Origin: Nigrospora sphaerica
Taxonomy: Eukaryota > Ascomycota > Sordariomycetes > Amphisphaeriales > Apiosporaceae
DNA length: 64,000 nucleotides
Assembly (NCBI GenBank): GCA_018287875.1
Contig: JAGVVL010000002.1
Span: forward strand, 8,990,001-9,054,000
Direction: 5' to 3'
A program made the position numbers and the translations under genes. Shown here one piece after another: positions 44,539 to 55,766 of the stretch. The notes under the pieces are model-generated. The model did not search any database. It was not told the origin of the DNA and was given only the letters and a program-made list of their open reading frames with translations. Numbering within the stretch: position 1 is the first letter of the stretch; each line of letters begins with the position of its first letter.

Positions 44539-45127
44539 GTGGAAGAATGGTGTTTGTTAGTAAAAGTAAAGAGATTGAGAATTGGGGCACTGTGCCCTTT
44601 TGTATTTGTGACGACGAGTACTGAGGATCGATGTCCGGTGACTAAGTTCGCCTTGTAATTTAAAAACGCTCGGTTTTATAGAAGAACTGCATCTTACATG
44701 ACGATCATTTAATTTCTTTACGGGCTCCACAGCTGTCTAAACACCCGGCTCACGTTATGGTTACCATGGCTACCTATTTAGTTTATTAGAGTTAAACCGA
44801 AGCGGGCGTTGCGCAGATGAGAACAGGTTAGAAAATAAGACATCAACCTTAGACTGGACGATTAAGACATTCCGGCACTAATGAGACAACCCAATCACTA
44901 GCAGCTGTGTTGGCTGCTTATCTACATGGAATAAAACCCAGTTTAAGATTAAGGGCACGAAACTATAATGGCTCTGATATACACACACACACAATCTATT
45001 AACGCCCGGGCGGCAGAGACGAAAGGGCTAACCAACACCTGGAATGTCTCCACTCCGTCATTCCCGAGGTGCAAGGCCGGTCGCACCTCGCCTTGCTCGT
45101 GCATATCGTATTGATACATTATTTGAG
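44539..45127. promoter_or_regulatory. Displaced 5' region of the HsbA-like gene, otherwise empty
   Basis: Sequence right of the pogo-A TA duplication was contiguous with 35421-35479 before the insertion, so it should hold the original promoter of the HsbA-like gene (read on the minus strand). No gene is seen; a short (AC)n run occurs near 44980. No core promoter element is clear. Confidence 0.5.
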
Positions 45128-45141
45128 ACCACATCAAGGAT

Positions 45142-45574
45142 TATTATTATTATTATTGTTCTTACACCTAGCGACCTATCTAGGCCATGAGGACCCCCTG
45201 CGCATCTTAGCCTAGGAAAACCGTTCCGGGCTGACGTCCGGCCGGGTGAAAAACCTAGGTTCCGCTGCGTCGCACCGCTTCTATCTGCTCTTTGACCTGC
45301 CATACCGAGATCGGGCTCAGCGCGCCCGCTTCCTAGCTGATGAGTTGATTCGCCAGCTGGAACATGTCCAGCCTGCCCGAGCGGAGTAGCCATCTCGCGA
45401 TAATTCCTGCTTTTCCGGGGGTGCCGAGCATCCTGTCCGTGTCTACCGGTCCTCCTAGAGCTTGGACGAGATGCTCTCGTCTTTTTCTTTCCCGTGGGCA
45501 GAAAACGAGGATATGCCGGACGGTCTCCCTGCCCTGACCGCAGTCACACCTTGGGCTGTCGAAGCCTGGAACCC
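45142..45574 (-). mobile_element. LINE1 copy 4, 5'-truncated, with 14-bp target duplication
   Basis: 433 bp of the LINE1 3' end on the minus strand: the C-terminal Cys/His segment of ORF2 (CDCGQGRETVRHILVFC), the ORF2 stop after FQLANQLIS, the 3' UTR and a (TAA)n tail at 45142-45158. ACCACATCAAGGAT occurs at 45128-45141 and 45575-45588. Few RIP changes, so this is a recent insertion. Confidence 0.95.
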
Positions 45575-45588
45575 ACCACATCAAGGAT

Positions 45589-45959
45589 GACGTACTTGCG
45601 CTTTAGGGGGAGGTGAGGGGTTGAGGTGATCTCAAGTCCGTTCAGTAGACTTGAAGTGCAACATCATCGTCATGTAGTGGTATCTATATAAGGGAATGCC
45701 TCTGGGCCAGGTGAAATTGCACTTCCATGAGGAGCTGCCCTCGTGTAAGTGAGAAGCGATTTATTAATACGGCATGGAGCGCCCTAATGCTAACTAAATG
45801 ATTAATCGAGAGGGAGAGTGTTGCTTCTCTGTTTGTAGGGGCTGTCGGCTTACATATATGACGGTTACGTTTATTAAGTTCAAGGACCCCCATTCGGGCC
45901 CCCCACTTTCGGGCCCCCCACTTTCGGGCCCCCTAAAAATCAGCCAGCGAAAACGAGCC
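45589..45959. other. Unassigned, with a 15-bp tandem repeat
   Basis: No gene recognised. 45886-45936 holds three tandem units of a CCCCACTTTCGGGCC-type 15-mer (first unit imperfect), at the left edge of the family-D repeat. This might be a terminal repeat of that element. Confidence 0.4.
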
Positions 45960-46321
45960 CTATTATTAGAACTTCAAATATAGCCATATTGAATAATAAC
46001 TCTAATATAAAAACCAGCCTCACTTAGGCTTTCGCTGTCACTCTCTTTATCTAGACCACTTTTGATTTCTCTGGCCGCCAATTGAGCCCAGTAGACGTCT
46101 TCGATATTCGCGAACATCGAATTAAGGCTTAAACCTACCTTCTTTCTTTTCCTTAATCTGATAATATCAATCCTAGCTTCGAGAGCCTGAATTTGCCTTT
46201 AAGTAGTAGCTAATTAGATGTTTTTCTTATCAAAAGCCTTTTGGATTTTCCGGAAGAGTAGTCGTTATAAAGTTAAGTGTTAAGCTAGGTAGTTCAAAAG
46301 CTATACTTAGTCTTTAAATTC

Positions 46322-46904
46322 TGTTGGAAGTGGTAGTTCGATCAGAAGAGGAAGCAACTCTTTATAAGGGCTCTTTCGATCTTGGAGGTCGTTTTTTATA
46401 AAAAAACACGGAAGAATAAGGAACTTCTCTTCAAGAGGAACGAGAGTGTATTTTGTATGCTTTGCTTGCTTGCTTGCTTGCTTGCTTCAGGACAGACTAG
46501 ATACACAAAGAGGGGAGATTCAGCCTTTACTTATACCCGTTAAACCCTTATCCTCTTATTAATACAAAGAAGAAGACGCATAAGTGATTGCGTAAGTGAT
46601 TACATGGCTTAGAAGCATATGAAACCTTATAGAGGTTCGTGGAGCCTCATGGGGGCTTGTGGGAGCTTCAGAGAGCCACGAAGAAACTCGTGGAAACTTG
46701 TGGAAACTTGCAGAAGCTTTCGTGTGGCGTACGCCACGCTTGTGGGTAAAGCCGGCTATGCTTGCGAATAAGCTGGCCCGTGCTCCAGGGTAGGCTGGCC
46801 CGAGCTTTAGGATAGGCTCGGTTAAAGGACTAGCTTTCCGTTAAGTGCATAGCTTAGTCCGTAGTGACAGAGAACGGTATAGGATAAGTCCTATACCTGC
46901 AACA
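46322..46904 (+). mobile_element. Solo LTR, family LTR-B (copy 3)
   Basis: 583 bp, TGTTGGAAGTGG...ATACCTGCAACA, with a perfect AATTC duplication (46317-46321 and 46905-46909). It contains a five-fold GCTT repeat (GCTTGCTTGCTTGCTTGCTT, near 46462) and the 10-bp-period array at 46625-46725. This copy defines the family. Confidence 0.95.
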
Positions 46905-47162
46905 AATTCCAATGTCTTCTTTAGAGTCGATTAAACCACTGTAGAAGTATAGGATTTCTTTAAAGGTGTTGCAAACTCTCTATTTAAGTAGGATCTCTTT
47001 GAACTTGTTATATCGGGTGTTAATTGTTGTGTATTTTAAACCAAATTCTGACTAAAAAGCGGTTTAGCAATATTAACCGGCTAGAGACCGACGGCTTTAC
47101 ATCTATTCCGGATATTCTAACCGGTAAAGCCAGCTAGGCAAGCCTTTTTATAGCAGGTAAGA

Positions 47163-47396
47163 TGTAAGGGAGGAGTGTTAGGGAGGAGGCGCTAGGGAAG
47201 TGCCCCCGTGCACCCGTAGGCTGGTTACCTGACCTGTGGCGCAGACCCGCTGGCGACCTATTAGCGAGGGGCGGGTGCACCGCTGGCACCCAACCTGAAC
47301 TTGGACTCTGGAAGAATCAGTCTTGCAGTGTAATTGAGCCTGCCCTTCGCTACTCTATACCTAACGGTGCCACTGTGACTCCTTCGGATCCTTACA
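47163..47396 (+). mobile_element. LTR, family LTR-E (copy 2)
   Basis: 234 bp, TGTAAGG...CCTTACA, aligned with 34419-34631 but with a small duplication of the first bases (GGGAGGAG repeated). The hairpin near 47311-47331 is imperfect here. Flanking 5-mers do not match. Confidence 0.75.
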
Positions 47397-47429
47397 GAAA
47401 GATTCTTAAAGCATACATTGTGAACCTTA

Positions 47430-47700
47430 ATTGAGGCGGCACGTAGCCTAACTCAGCCTGCGTCTTAACCTAGTGCACTTAATGAGCTTCTTAACGCGGT
47501 GAAAGGTTCTGTTACTTTTTATAAGCCTTACAAATAGTCCGTCCATCGTTAATATGGCGTCAAAGTGTAGACCTAGGGATGGAGTGTTGCTTAGTAGCTG
47601 AGTGGACGGAGGCGCCGTTCTTTGTAGCACAAATAGCAGCACGTAGCTGTTTTTTCTAATTGGTGGCCATATTGAAAGATGCACAGTTGAAAGACAATGA
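47430..47700 (-). pseudogene. Family-D transposase N-terminus (Psq-type helix-turn-helix), broken
   Basis: The minus strand reads RAAICATKNGASVHSATKQH followed directly by SIPRSTLRRHINDG, a good match to the Psq/pogo helix-turn-helix at the N-terminus of Fot/pogo transposases. The nearby open frame at 47448-47684 is in a different frame and is a shadow. The downstream catalytic domain is not readable because of RIP. Confidence 0.6.
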
Positions 47701-47728
47701 GAATGATCTAATCAATCTATCTATTGAT

Positions 47729-47916
47729 GTCGCACTTCAGGAGACGTGAAGAACGAGGTTCTAGTTGCTCTATTAGAAGAAGAAAGAAAAACTATTTAGA
47801 GATCTAGACGTAAATATAGCAGCTCTGTAGCCCGCCTAACAGGCTAGGCTTTTGAGCTTACATTGAGCCACGTGACCAGGTAGCCTTGTTTGTAACAATA
47901 GGCTCATCTCGCAACA
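47729..47916 (+). mobile_element. Candidate LTR (TGTCGCACTT...CGCAACA)
   Basis: 188 bp with near-inverted ends TGTCGC...GCAACA (GCGACA before one RIP change would be a perfect inverse). It sits exactly at the end of the family-D homology. No target duplication, no second copy. Confidence 0.35.
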
Positions 47917-49521
47917 TCCTGGTAATATTTTTTTAAAGAAGTATAGCGCTATTCTTAAAAGGATCCGCATTATTTTACGGTATATTTAAGTTCTAAGCCT
48001 TTTAACGCACTTAATATTAATGTTTTCTCTTGTGTGATTAAAAGAATAGCACTTAGCCGACCTCTTGTTCTTTGTTTAGCAAAGAATCTATAATTTCGCC
48101 CTTTTGATTCTTAGCTTATTATCTTAAGAAAGGGTTGTCTTTAAATCGCTTAAGGGAATTAGCGTGAAACGCCTTTGTGCTCTTCTAATTTAGCGGCGTG
48201 TTGAGTTTATAAGAGTGTTCTCTTATCCCTTTAATAATGTAGCATTCTTATATTAAAGGAAACGTTAAGGCGTTACTAAGTTAATCTATTGTCTATATCC
48301 GCTTAAGAATAACTAGTTTACCTCCGATTCCAAAGTCTAGATCACGTTACAACTTATTAAATTAATTGTATATGTAATGTTAAGATAAGATAGCTTATTA
48401 TCGTGTTACTTTTATATATTAATAAAGTGTCTTTATAATCTTTTACGTCTCTTATTATCCAAGACGCTCTACTATTAAAAGCTTAGTAGTAACTTTGGTG
48501 TAGTCGGCTTTAAAATATAGCAGCAGTATAAGGAAACAACGCTTTAGTTTATAATAAGACAGTCTTAAGGCAGGATAGCTTAGATAGCGTTCAAGGCTAG
48601 AACCACTAATAACTAGTTATCTTAAAAGTGTGATAAGAAAAGTTGAATCCGTTCTTAGATAGCCTAGTTTATACGCTTCATTTACCCTTATAACTAGGAG
48701 TGGCTAAAGGATTCTAGTCTTTAAGTAATGCTTAGTAACTTAAAGACTATATTAATGAAGAATGAGACCAATTAATATCCTCAATCGCTTTTGATTTTTT
48801 ATAGTAGGTTAAAGACGCGGTTTTAACTATAGTAGTATATCTTAATAACGTCTTCAACTGTTAATAATCAAGTGTAGAAAATGCACTAGCTTTTTTTACT
48901 TAGTAGATAACCATGATAGAGAAGTGATTTAAACCCTTCTAATCTTTAAACATAGTTTTAAAGTTTATTTAAATAGATCAATATAATCGAGGCGGTATTA
49001 AAAAGAGGTGAAGAAATCTTAACGTCTTATCTTAGAGGACTTTAAATAATCGGCACGCTCAATAGTTAGCTATAAAACGGTCCACGTCTTTAAATAGTTT
49101 TAACTATTAATACTAGCTTTATATTAGCTTACAGAGCTTATTATATCCTGTGTGCCCAGATGTTAAACGCAAATGGAAGTCTTTTAAGATATATATTCTT
49201 AGACTATTTTATTTAGGAACGATTAATATACCGTCCCTTAGGAGGGTTCCGTGGAAAAGGGTCTAGATAATGCCGTTCGTCAGCTTTAACGTGGACTTTT
49301 CTTAGAACGGCTAAAGAAGGGGGTTGGCGTAGTTAAGTTTGATGGCCCGATATACTAGTATTAACTTAAAGAGTGGTGGTAATAGTAGGTTGTCCTTTAG
49401 GAGAGCCACCTCTCTTTAGGGTTACACTATAGAAAGCGTTAATGTGTATCTATATTCGCCCTCTTAAAAGATAGCTAAGTGCTGTATCGCCTTAGTTTTC
49501 TCTTTTTACGTTTTTAAATCT
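47917..49521. repeat. AT-rich RIP-degraded sequence
   Basis: 1.6 kb dominated by TTA/TAA words with no frame and no recognisable homology to the other blocks of the window. It may be the interior of a decayed LTR retrotransposon whose LTR is at 47729-47916. Confidence 0.4.
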
Positions 49522-50104
49522 TGTTGCGGGTATAGAACTTATCCTATACCGTTTTCCCTCACTACGGACTAAGCTATGCACTTAACTGAAAGCTAGCCCT
49601 ATAACCAAGCCTATCCTAGAGCTCGGGCTAGCCTACCCTGGAGCACGGGCTAGCTTACCCACAAGCATGGCCCCTTTACCCGCAATCGTGGCGTACGCCA
49701 CCTAGAAGCTTCCATAAGTTTTCACCAGTTTCCACCAGTTTCTACGAGTTTCTACGTGGCTTCTCGAAGCTCCCACGAGCCTCTTTGAGGCTTTATGAAC
49801 CTCTATAAGGTTCTATATGCTTCTAAGCTACGTAATCACTTACGCAATCACTTACTCGTCCTTTTCTTCGTATTACTAAAAGGATAAGGGTTTAACAGGT
49901 ATAAGTAAGGGCCGAATCTCCTCTTTCTGTGTATATAGTCTATCTTTAAGCAAGCAAGCAAGTAAGCACACAAAATACACACTCGTTTCTTTCAAAGTGA
50001 AGTTCTTTATTCTTCCGTATTTCTTTATAAGAAACAACCTCTGTGGTCGAAATAGCCCTTATAAAAGGTTGCTTTCTCTTCTAACCAAACCTTTACTTTT
50101 AACA
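49522..50104 (-). mobile_element. LTR, family LTR-B (copy 4, minus)
   Basis: 583 bp, the same length as copy 3, in reverse: TGTTGCGGGTATAG at 49522 is the inverse of the LTR 3' end, and the 5' end is at 50104. The 10-bp array is at 49700-49790 and the AAGCAAGCAAGCAAG run near 49955. Flanking 5-mers (AATCT and ATAAA) do not match. Confidence 0.85.
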
Positions 50105-51489
50105 ATAAAGAAAAACGTCGTTATAAGAAGTAAGGCTAATGTTATAGACGACTCAAACTAACAAGCGTCTTATAAAAGCGGGTAAGCGCTCAGGTAGCCA
50201 AGACCCCACCTACTACACCACTAAGCAAGGGAGACCAGCCTCAGGCAATGAATGCCAGCTTTAAGGGCAAGCCCCGCTAAGGCTAGGTCACGTGATAAAT
50301 CATTAGGCTTAGCACTGATCTAACGAGATGGATCACTGGGGCCATTAGTTAGCCTCCGGCATAGTATTAGTAATGGTGTTAAAGTCTGCGACCGAGGAGA
50401 CTTATATTGTAGCTCTTTAAGCTACATCCTCTCTTCCAAGCCTGACCTGTACTAACAGAATAGAAACCTGGACCTGTACCATAGAACCCGAATCGATTCT
50501 ATTATCCGCCTGCCTGCCTGCTCCTTAACATCCTCCCGGCGGTCCAGATCATTCAAATATAGATCCCACCAACGCAAGTCTCCGTTCCAGGTTAAAGAAA
50601 GAAGACAGTGTTGCGGAGGCCGAATTTTCCAAGCGTAGGATCCCGTTTTCTGATGGTTTGGCATCGACAGGGCGGCCTTTAAAATGGTTTCTCTCCAGTA
50701 CTAGACACTTCTGCCCCCACCAGACCGGCCGCGGCAAGGGCGAGCAAAGACCCAGAAGATCAAGTCAGAGCAGCACCAGCATTGTTCCCATTCGGTAGAT
50801 CGGCATATGTCGCTCCCTTCTCCCCCTTCTTCCCATACTCTTCCCCGGAGCGAAACCGCCATCTAACGGCAGGCTGGTGCTTTAACTTAAACAATTAAAG
50901 GAAAAGACATATCAAAGACAGCCAGTGCCTTTATGCGGGTCGGCCGTATTCCGGACTCATATGGGACACGGGTAAGCGTTGCTAATGCGGTCTCAAACGT
51001 AGATGCAGATGTCCTCTAACAAAGCCCCATCCGATCTAAGGGCACTGCCACGAGATCAAAGCAACATGCCCTACAGAGGCCTGTCGTGTTACTCGATTGG
51101 CTGATAAATTAACATCTTCCACGATCGATTGACCCCTGTGGCTCAGCCGCTATGCTTTAGTGAATAGTGCAAGGAATACAAAGCTTGTACGCCAGTACGT
51201 CGTGCTGAGTCGTTTATCTCATAGATCGGAATAACAACTTGGAAACGACCGAATAGCGTGGCTAAGTCATGGGATGGCTAAGACAGGTCGATATTCGTGG
51301 GGCTTAGCTAATGTACCGGTTAGACAGAAGGGCAGTCTAGCCCCGGCGTGACTGTGGCCTTGTCTTAGGATCCTAGCACTGAACCGGAACAGCAGCACAA
51401 TTTCAAGCGTTAGGTGCGGCACAGACCAAAATAAACGAAGTGTGGCAGGTAACGGAGTTTCCTCAGACTAAGAAGATACTAAGGTGGAA
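50105..51489. other. Intergenic region, no recognised gene
   Basis: Composition returns toward balanced GC after the LTR. A minus-strand frame (50452-50664) of 70 codons has no recognisable domain. The right part is upstream sequence of the secreted-protein gene. Confidence 0.35.
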
Positions 51490-51497
51490 TATAAAAG
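51490..51497 (+). promoter_or_regulatory. TATA box of the secreted-protein gene
   Basis: TATAAAAG lies 107 bp upstream of the ATG at 51604, a usual fungal distance. Confidence 0.55.
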
Positions 51498-51603
51498 GCC
51501 TGCCGTATCGCCCGTCCTAACGCACCATTCATTTCCCATATCACTCTAACCTGGTGTGCAGGATAATATATTCACCCGTCGCTCTTCTTTTCTAATCGAA
51601 GCC

Positions 51604-52253
51604 ATGTATAAGTCTTTCTCCCTACTCTTCTTCGCCGCCCTGGCCTGCGCTCAGCAGAGATACTACAACATTAACTTCGATGATCTCTATACTAGCAGCG
51701 ACGGGAAAATAGGCGTGTATAATAACCTGGACTTCAGAGAACTCAGTATTTAAACTACCTTACCCCATAAAAACAACATTTGGCGTTGAGGCTAGGTGCT
51801 TACATAGTCCTAGGACTGGGGCGAAACGGCGCATCTGGCTCCCAATTTCAGGGCCTGCAGTTAAACAGCACACCCAACGCCGTTTACTTTGACGGCAACG
51901 AGACTAATATTTACGCCGCTAATAACGGAACCTTCCACCTGAAGCGCTTTAGCGCCGGGTGTGTGGCCCACGGGAAGCCCACGCCCTGTAGTGTTGGCAT
52001 CTGGGGCTACTATAAAGGCCAGAATGTACCTTTCAACACCCAGGGCATTGTGTACTTCACTCCCCAGGCTGGCGAGTCCACAGAAAATATCACCAGAGGT
52101 GGGCTAAGCTCGTGGAGGTTTTACGGCATGGGCAAGGTTAAAATTGACACTATATATAAGGAGGTGAGCCCAGAGGAAGGCAGAACTATCATTGATGATG
52201 TTGTCTATTGCTGGGATCAGGACACGGCGTCTTGCTGGCCATGGGAGGGCTAA
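51604..52253 (+). CDS. Small secreted protein, two exons (effector-like candidate)
   Basis: Exon 1 is 51604-51745, exon 2 is 51796-52253; the 50-bp intron has GTATTT...GGCTAG ends and restores the frame, giving 199 residues. Residues 1-16 form a signal peptide (MYKSFSLLFFAALACA-Q). The mature protein opens NINFDDL, has two short cysteine-pair regions (CVAHGKPTPC and CWDQDTASC), several N-glycosylation sites (NST, NET, NGT, NIT) and alternating beta-type hydrophobicity. The layout (FDDL...LDF start, central C...C.V.V.G.Y.G, later fYGmgkVkIDTIY) recalls a family of fungal secreted beta-sandwich proteins of unknown function. No membrane segment in the mature part. Intact, no RIP, and bracketed by TEs (LTR-B4 1.5 kb left, LINE1-3 140 bp right). 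That setting is common for effectors but does not prove it. Confidence 0.75.
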
Positions 52254-52395
52254 AGAAAGGAAAGAATAGTACCGTATACTAAATCTACCGAGACGGGACT
52301 ATAGCTGGACGCTCTAAACCTTGATTAAGGCATTCATCTATAATAGGAGAGACTACCCACTCCATCGCTACCTCAGAGAGAGACAGACCAGAGGA
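52254..52395. terminator. 3' flank of the secreted-protein gene
   Basis: 142 bp between the stop codon and the LINE1-3 tail. It should include the gene's own polyadenylation region unless the LINE cut it; no canonical AATAAA is seen. Confidence 0.3.
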
Positions 52396-52583
52396 TATTA
52401 TTATTATTATTCTTACATCTAGCGACCTATTTAGGCCATGAGGACCCCCTGCGCATCTTAGCCTAGGAAAACCGTTCCGGGCTGACGTCCGGCCGGGTGA
52501 AAAACCTAGGTTCCGCTGCGTCGTACCGCTTCTATCTACTCTTTGACCTGCTATACCGAGATCGGGCTTAGCGCGCCCGCTTC

Positions 52584-55500
52584 CTAGCTGATAAGTTGAT
52601 TCGCTAGCTGGAATATATCCAGACTTCCGGAGCGGAGTAGCTATCTCGCGATAATTCCTGCTTTTCCTGGGGTGTCGAGTATCCTTTCCGTGTTTATCGG
52701 TCCTCCTAGAGCTTGGACGAGATGCTCTCGTCTTTCTCTTTCCCGTGGGCAGAAAACGAGGATATGCCGGACGGTCTCCCTGCCCTGACCGCAGACGCAC
52801 TAAGGGCTGTCGAAGCCTGGGACCCTGCGTTTAAAAAGGAAGTCTCGCAGCCCAATCTTGCCAGTCCTCGCTTGAACGAGGATGGAGCTCTCCGCCTTAT
52901 GGAGTCCCTTATAGAGCTTGAGGACGTGCTTGTCTGGCGGCATCTTAGTTGCTGCCGGGGTTCGTGCTGTTCGATTTTGCTGCGCTTGTTGCCATCTTTA
53001 AAGCCAGTCTCTCTCCTCAGCCTTATGTGCTGAGTCTCCAGCTAGCCATTCGTCTAGCCACCTCTTACGATCGGGAGCGTCGGGGCCTTTTAATCTGCGC
53101 CGGCGAGTCGGTCTTGTTAGGATCCATCTAGCTGCGCTATCGCACCTTGCTTGGATGAGTGATGCGATACGCGGCTGTTGGAGCCTCTCTTCCGATGCCG
53201 CCACCCTTCTGTTGAGCCACGTGTCTAAGGGGGACACGTAAGCTTCCGTTTCTAGTACTGCGTTAGCCGTGGCTTTGAAAGCTCCTGTGACCTTTCGGAG
53301 GCACTCTGTCTGGACGTCGTTAAGTGCCTTAGCTCTATTTTTCGAGATCTGGCGGTGCCACTCTGAAGCTCCATAGCCTATCGCAGACCGTACAACGGCT
53401 GTATAGACTTGGCGGGCTCGCTGGAGGGACGCGCCCCATATCGAGCCGGCTATCCGGTCTAGAGCATATACCTGCGTCGCCATCTTCTTCGATATCGACT
53501 GGATGTGGACGTCCCAGAGGAGACGTCTATCCACGTGGACCCCGAGGACGCGGCAGGAGTCTTCTGGTTCGATTTCGTGGCCTTCTAAGGCTATTTTCGT
53601 ATCCGGACCCTTCCGCCTTCGAGAGAAGTGGACTAGGTGATATTTCTGGACTGCGAAGGTCATGCCGTGGCTGACTGCCCATTCCTTACAGATCCTGTGA
53701 GCGGCTTCCAGCCGCTCGCAGGTCTGCTCGGGGTCTAAACCGAAGCCCACGAGGTTCGTGTCGTCTGCGAAGGCTATAGTAGCTATCCCTGGTACGGCGC
53801 GGAGAGCCTTATAGAGACCGGCTGTATAGAGGCAGAAGAGGATAGGCGATAGGGGTGAGCCCTGCGGGACGCCTGCCGGGACTGGGATCTCGTCCGATTC
53901 CTGGCCGTCGAAGAGCAGTGTGGTGGATCGGTTAGAAAGGAAGCTGCGTATCCAGTTAATGGTCCATATAGGTACTCGGAGCGCTCGTAGGTTGCCGAGG
54001 AGTCTATCGTGGTCAACGGAGTCGAAAGCACCCGAGATATCTAGCGATAGGAGAGTCGCAGCGCCTCCATACTTCCAGGCTGTGCGGACTAAGTCTGTGA
54101 GCAGCCGTAGCGCGGTTTCCGTAGAGCGGCCTTTCCGGTTACCCATCTGTTCGTCCGGGAGCAGTCTATTCTCTTCGGCAAAGCTAGCTAGCCGTTGCGT
54201 TAGTAGGCTCTCGATCGTTTTCCTATAGTGTTAAGCAGCGCGATGGGTCTCCATCCGCCGGCTTGGTGGTACTCGTTTGGCTGCTTTCCTGGCTTCCGGA
54301 GGATAACGGTGACTGCTTTACGGAACGCTCTTGGATAGTATCCTATATGCCAGCACGCTTCCGCTAGGAGGCCAAGGCCTGGAAGAGGGGCTTTCCTAGG
54401 CGTTTGAGAAATCCGTTCGGAAGCTGGTCTAGTCTAGGTGCCTTCCACTGGCCTGCCTTAGTAAGGACGTCTTGGACTTGTTCTGCTGTCACCTTGCCGT
54501 CCATATCAAGAGGCGCTGCGAGCCGGTTCGTTGTTCGGAAGCCGGTGTACGTAGCCTTAGGGAGGGGATAGAACCTCTCTCGGAAGGCCTCTGTTTTCTC
54601 CTTATAGGTCGTTGCTTCGCCACGCGGTGTGTAGAGCGTAGGGACGGCTGGAGGTAGCGGTGGCGCGGCTCCTTCGGTTCTGGCCTATCTCGCGATGTTC
54701 CAGACGCCAGCTGGCTGGCTAGAGGCCTCGTGAAGCATGCCTCTCCAGGTCGCTGTCTTTGCGGTGCGGATCGTTTTCTTTTTCGTAAGGGATGCTTGCC
54801 GAAGGGCTCGCCAGGCTGCGTCTGTCCTGTCGGATAGCCATGCTCGCTGGGCTCGTCTCTCCTCCTCTATAGCTCTTTTTATATCGTGGTTCCACCAGGC
54901 CTTGCCTCTCCCTTTAGAGTGGCGGAGGGGGCAACTAGGTCGGCTATCCGTGTTAGCTCCTTAGTTAACGTCTCGGTGTAGCTATCGATTTCTTCTGGTG
55001 TCTCGAGTTGCCCTGGCTGTGGTAGGTATGCCGCCTCTGCCTTCGCCTGGTCGTAGTCAGCTGTTTTCCAGCTGCGTCGTAGCCTGTCTTGGCGGTCTAT
55101 ACAGGGTCCAGCCACGCGTATCACCTGAGGAGGTGATCGGATCCTGCGTATAGTGCGTATCCGTCATAGGCGACCCGGAGATCGTCTGTGGCCCAGGCTA
55201 GGTCGATCGTAGAGTCTGCGCATCCTTTTCGTGTCCATGTCGGTGTTCCAGGGGTGTGATCAGCTGGAGTCTCCAGGATTCTGCTAGCTAGAGCAGCTTA
55301 TCAGCTGCCCTATGGGGTCGGACGTTGTATCCTCCCCAGACGGGGTGGTGGACGTTGAAGTCTCCCACGAGGACTGTTCGTCTTAGCTGGGGTTCGTCAT
55401 GGAGGGCTTCGATAGCGGGTAGGTCCGATCTGCTAGTGGACCCAGGGGAGGCGAGTATATACAGATAACCGTTATAGGACCGTCTGGTAGTTGGATTGTG

Positions 55501-55766
55501 ATGTGACACTTATCTGGCTGCGCCTTATATGTCCACTACGCTAGGGTGTACTTCTTATTAATATAGATGCATGCCCTACCTCCCTCGGTTGCGTAGAGTA
55601 GGAAGTATGGAGAGGATCTCGGGCAGTAGGTGGTCGGCATATTTGGGTTTCGCCAGGGCTCTTGGATAGCTAAGACGTCGTACTCTTCGGAGATGGCATC
55701 GATTACCGGGATCTGTGCTTTCTTGCTTTTCTGCGTGTTCCAGTGTAGGATCCTTAGCGCTGTCAT
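52584..55766 (-). pseudogene. LINE1-3 ORF2, endonuclease-reverse transcriptase
   Basis: It starts MTALRILHWNTQKSKKAQI at 55766, ends after FQLANQLIS with TAG at 52584. The RT part 54146-52998 is open for 382 codons and includes SLDISGAFDSVDH, GVPQGSPLSPILFCLYTAGL, IAFADDTNLVGFG and the long thumb/connection region to PLDTWLNRRV. The endonuclease half (55766-54650) is broken by stops near 55537, 55287 and others. The C-terminal Cys/His motif (CDCGQG...RHILVFC in copy 4) is mutated here. Confidence 0.9.

Larger units (their letters stand above)
45960..47728 (-). repeat. Family-D repeat copy 3 (probable pogo transposon) with two LTR insertions
   Basis: This is the least RIP-degraded copy of family D; 46140-46320 and 46905-47160 match the start of the window, and 47400-47728 matches 12080-12460. 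It is interrupted by LTR-B3 (46322-46904, AATTC duplication) and by LTR-E2 (47163-47396). It codes on the minus strand, with the N-terminus near 47684. Complete termini are not identified. Confidence 0.6.

Noticed and set aside
45886..45936. CRISPR-like short repeats
   Set aside because: Three contiguous tandem units with no spacers in a eukaryotic genome; it is a simple tandem repeat.
33810..46904. LTR-B copies 2 and 3 as the two ends of one large retrotransposon
   Set aside because: Copy 3 has its own AATTC duplication as a solo LTR, and the DNA between holds a host gene and several other elements.
50452..50664. 70-codon minus-strand frame as a host gene
   Set aside because: No domain, no start context or splice signals that improve it, and a neighbouring frame is open equally by chance.
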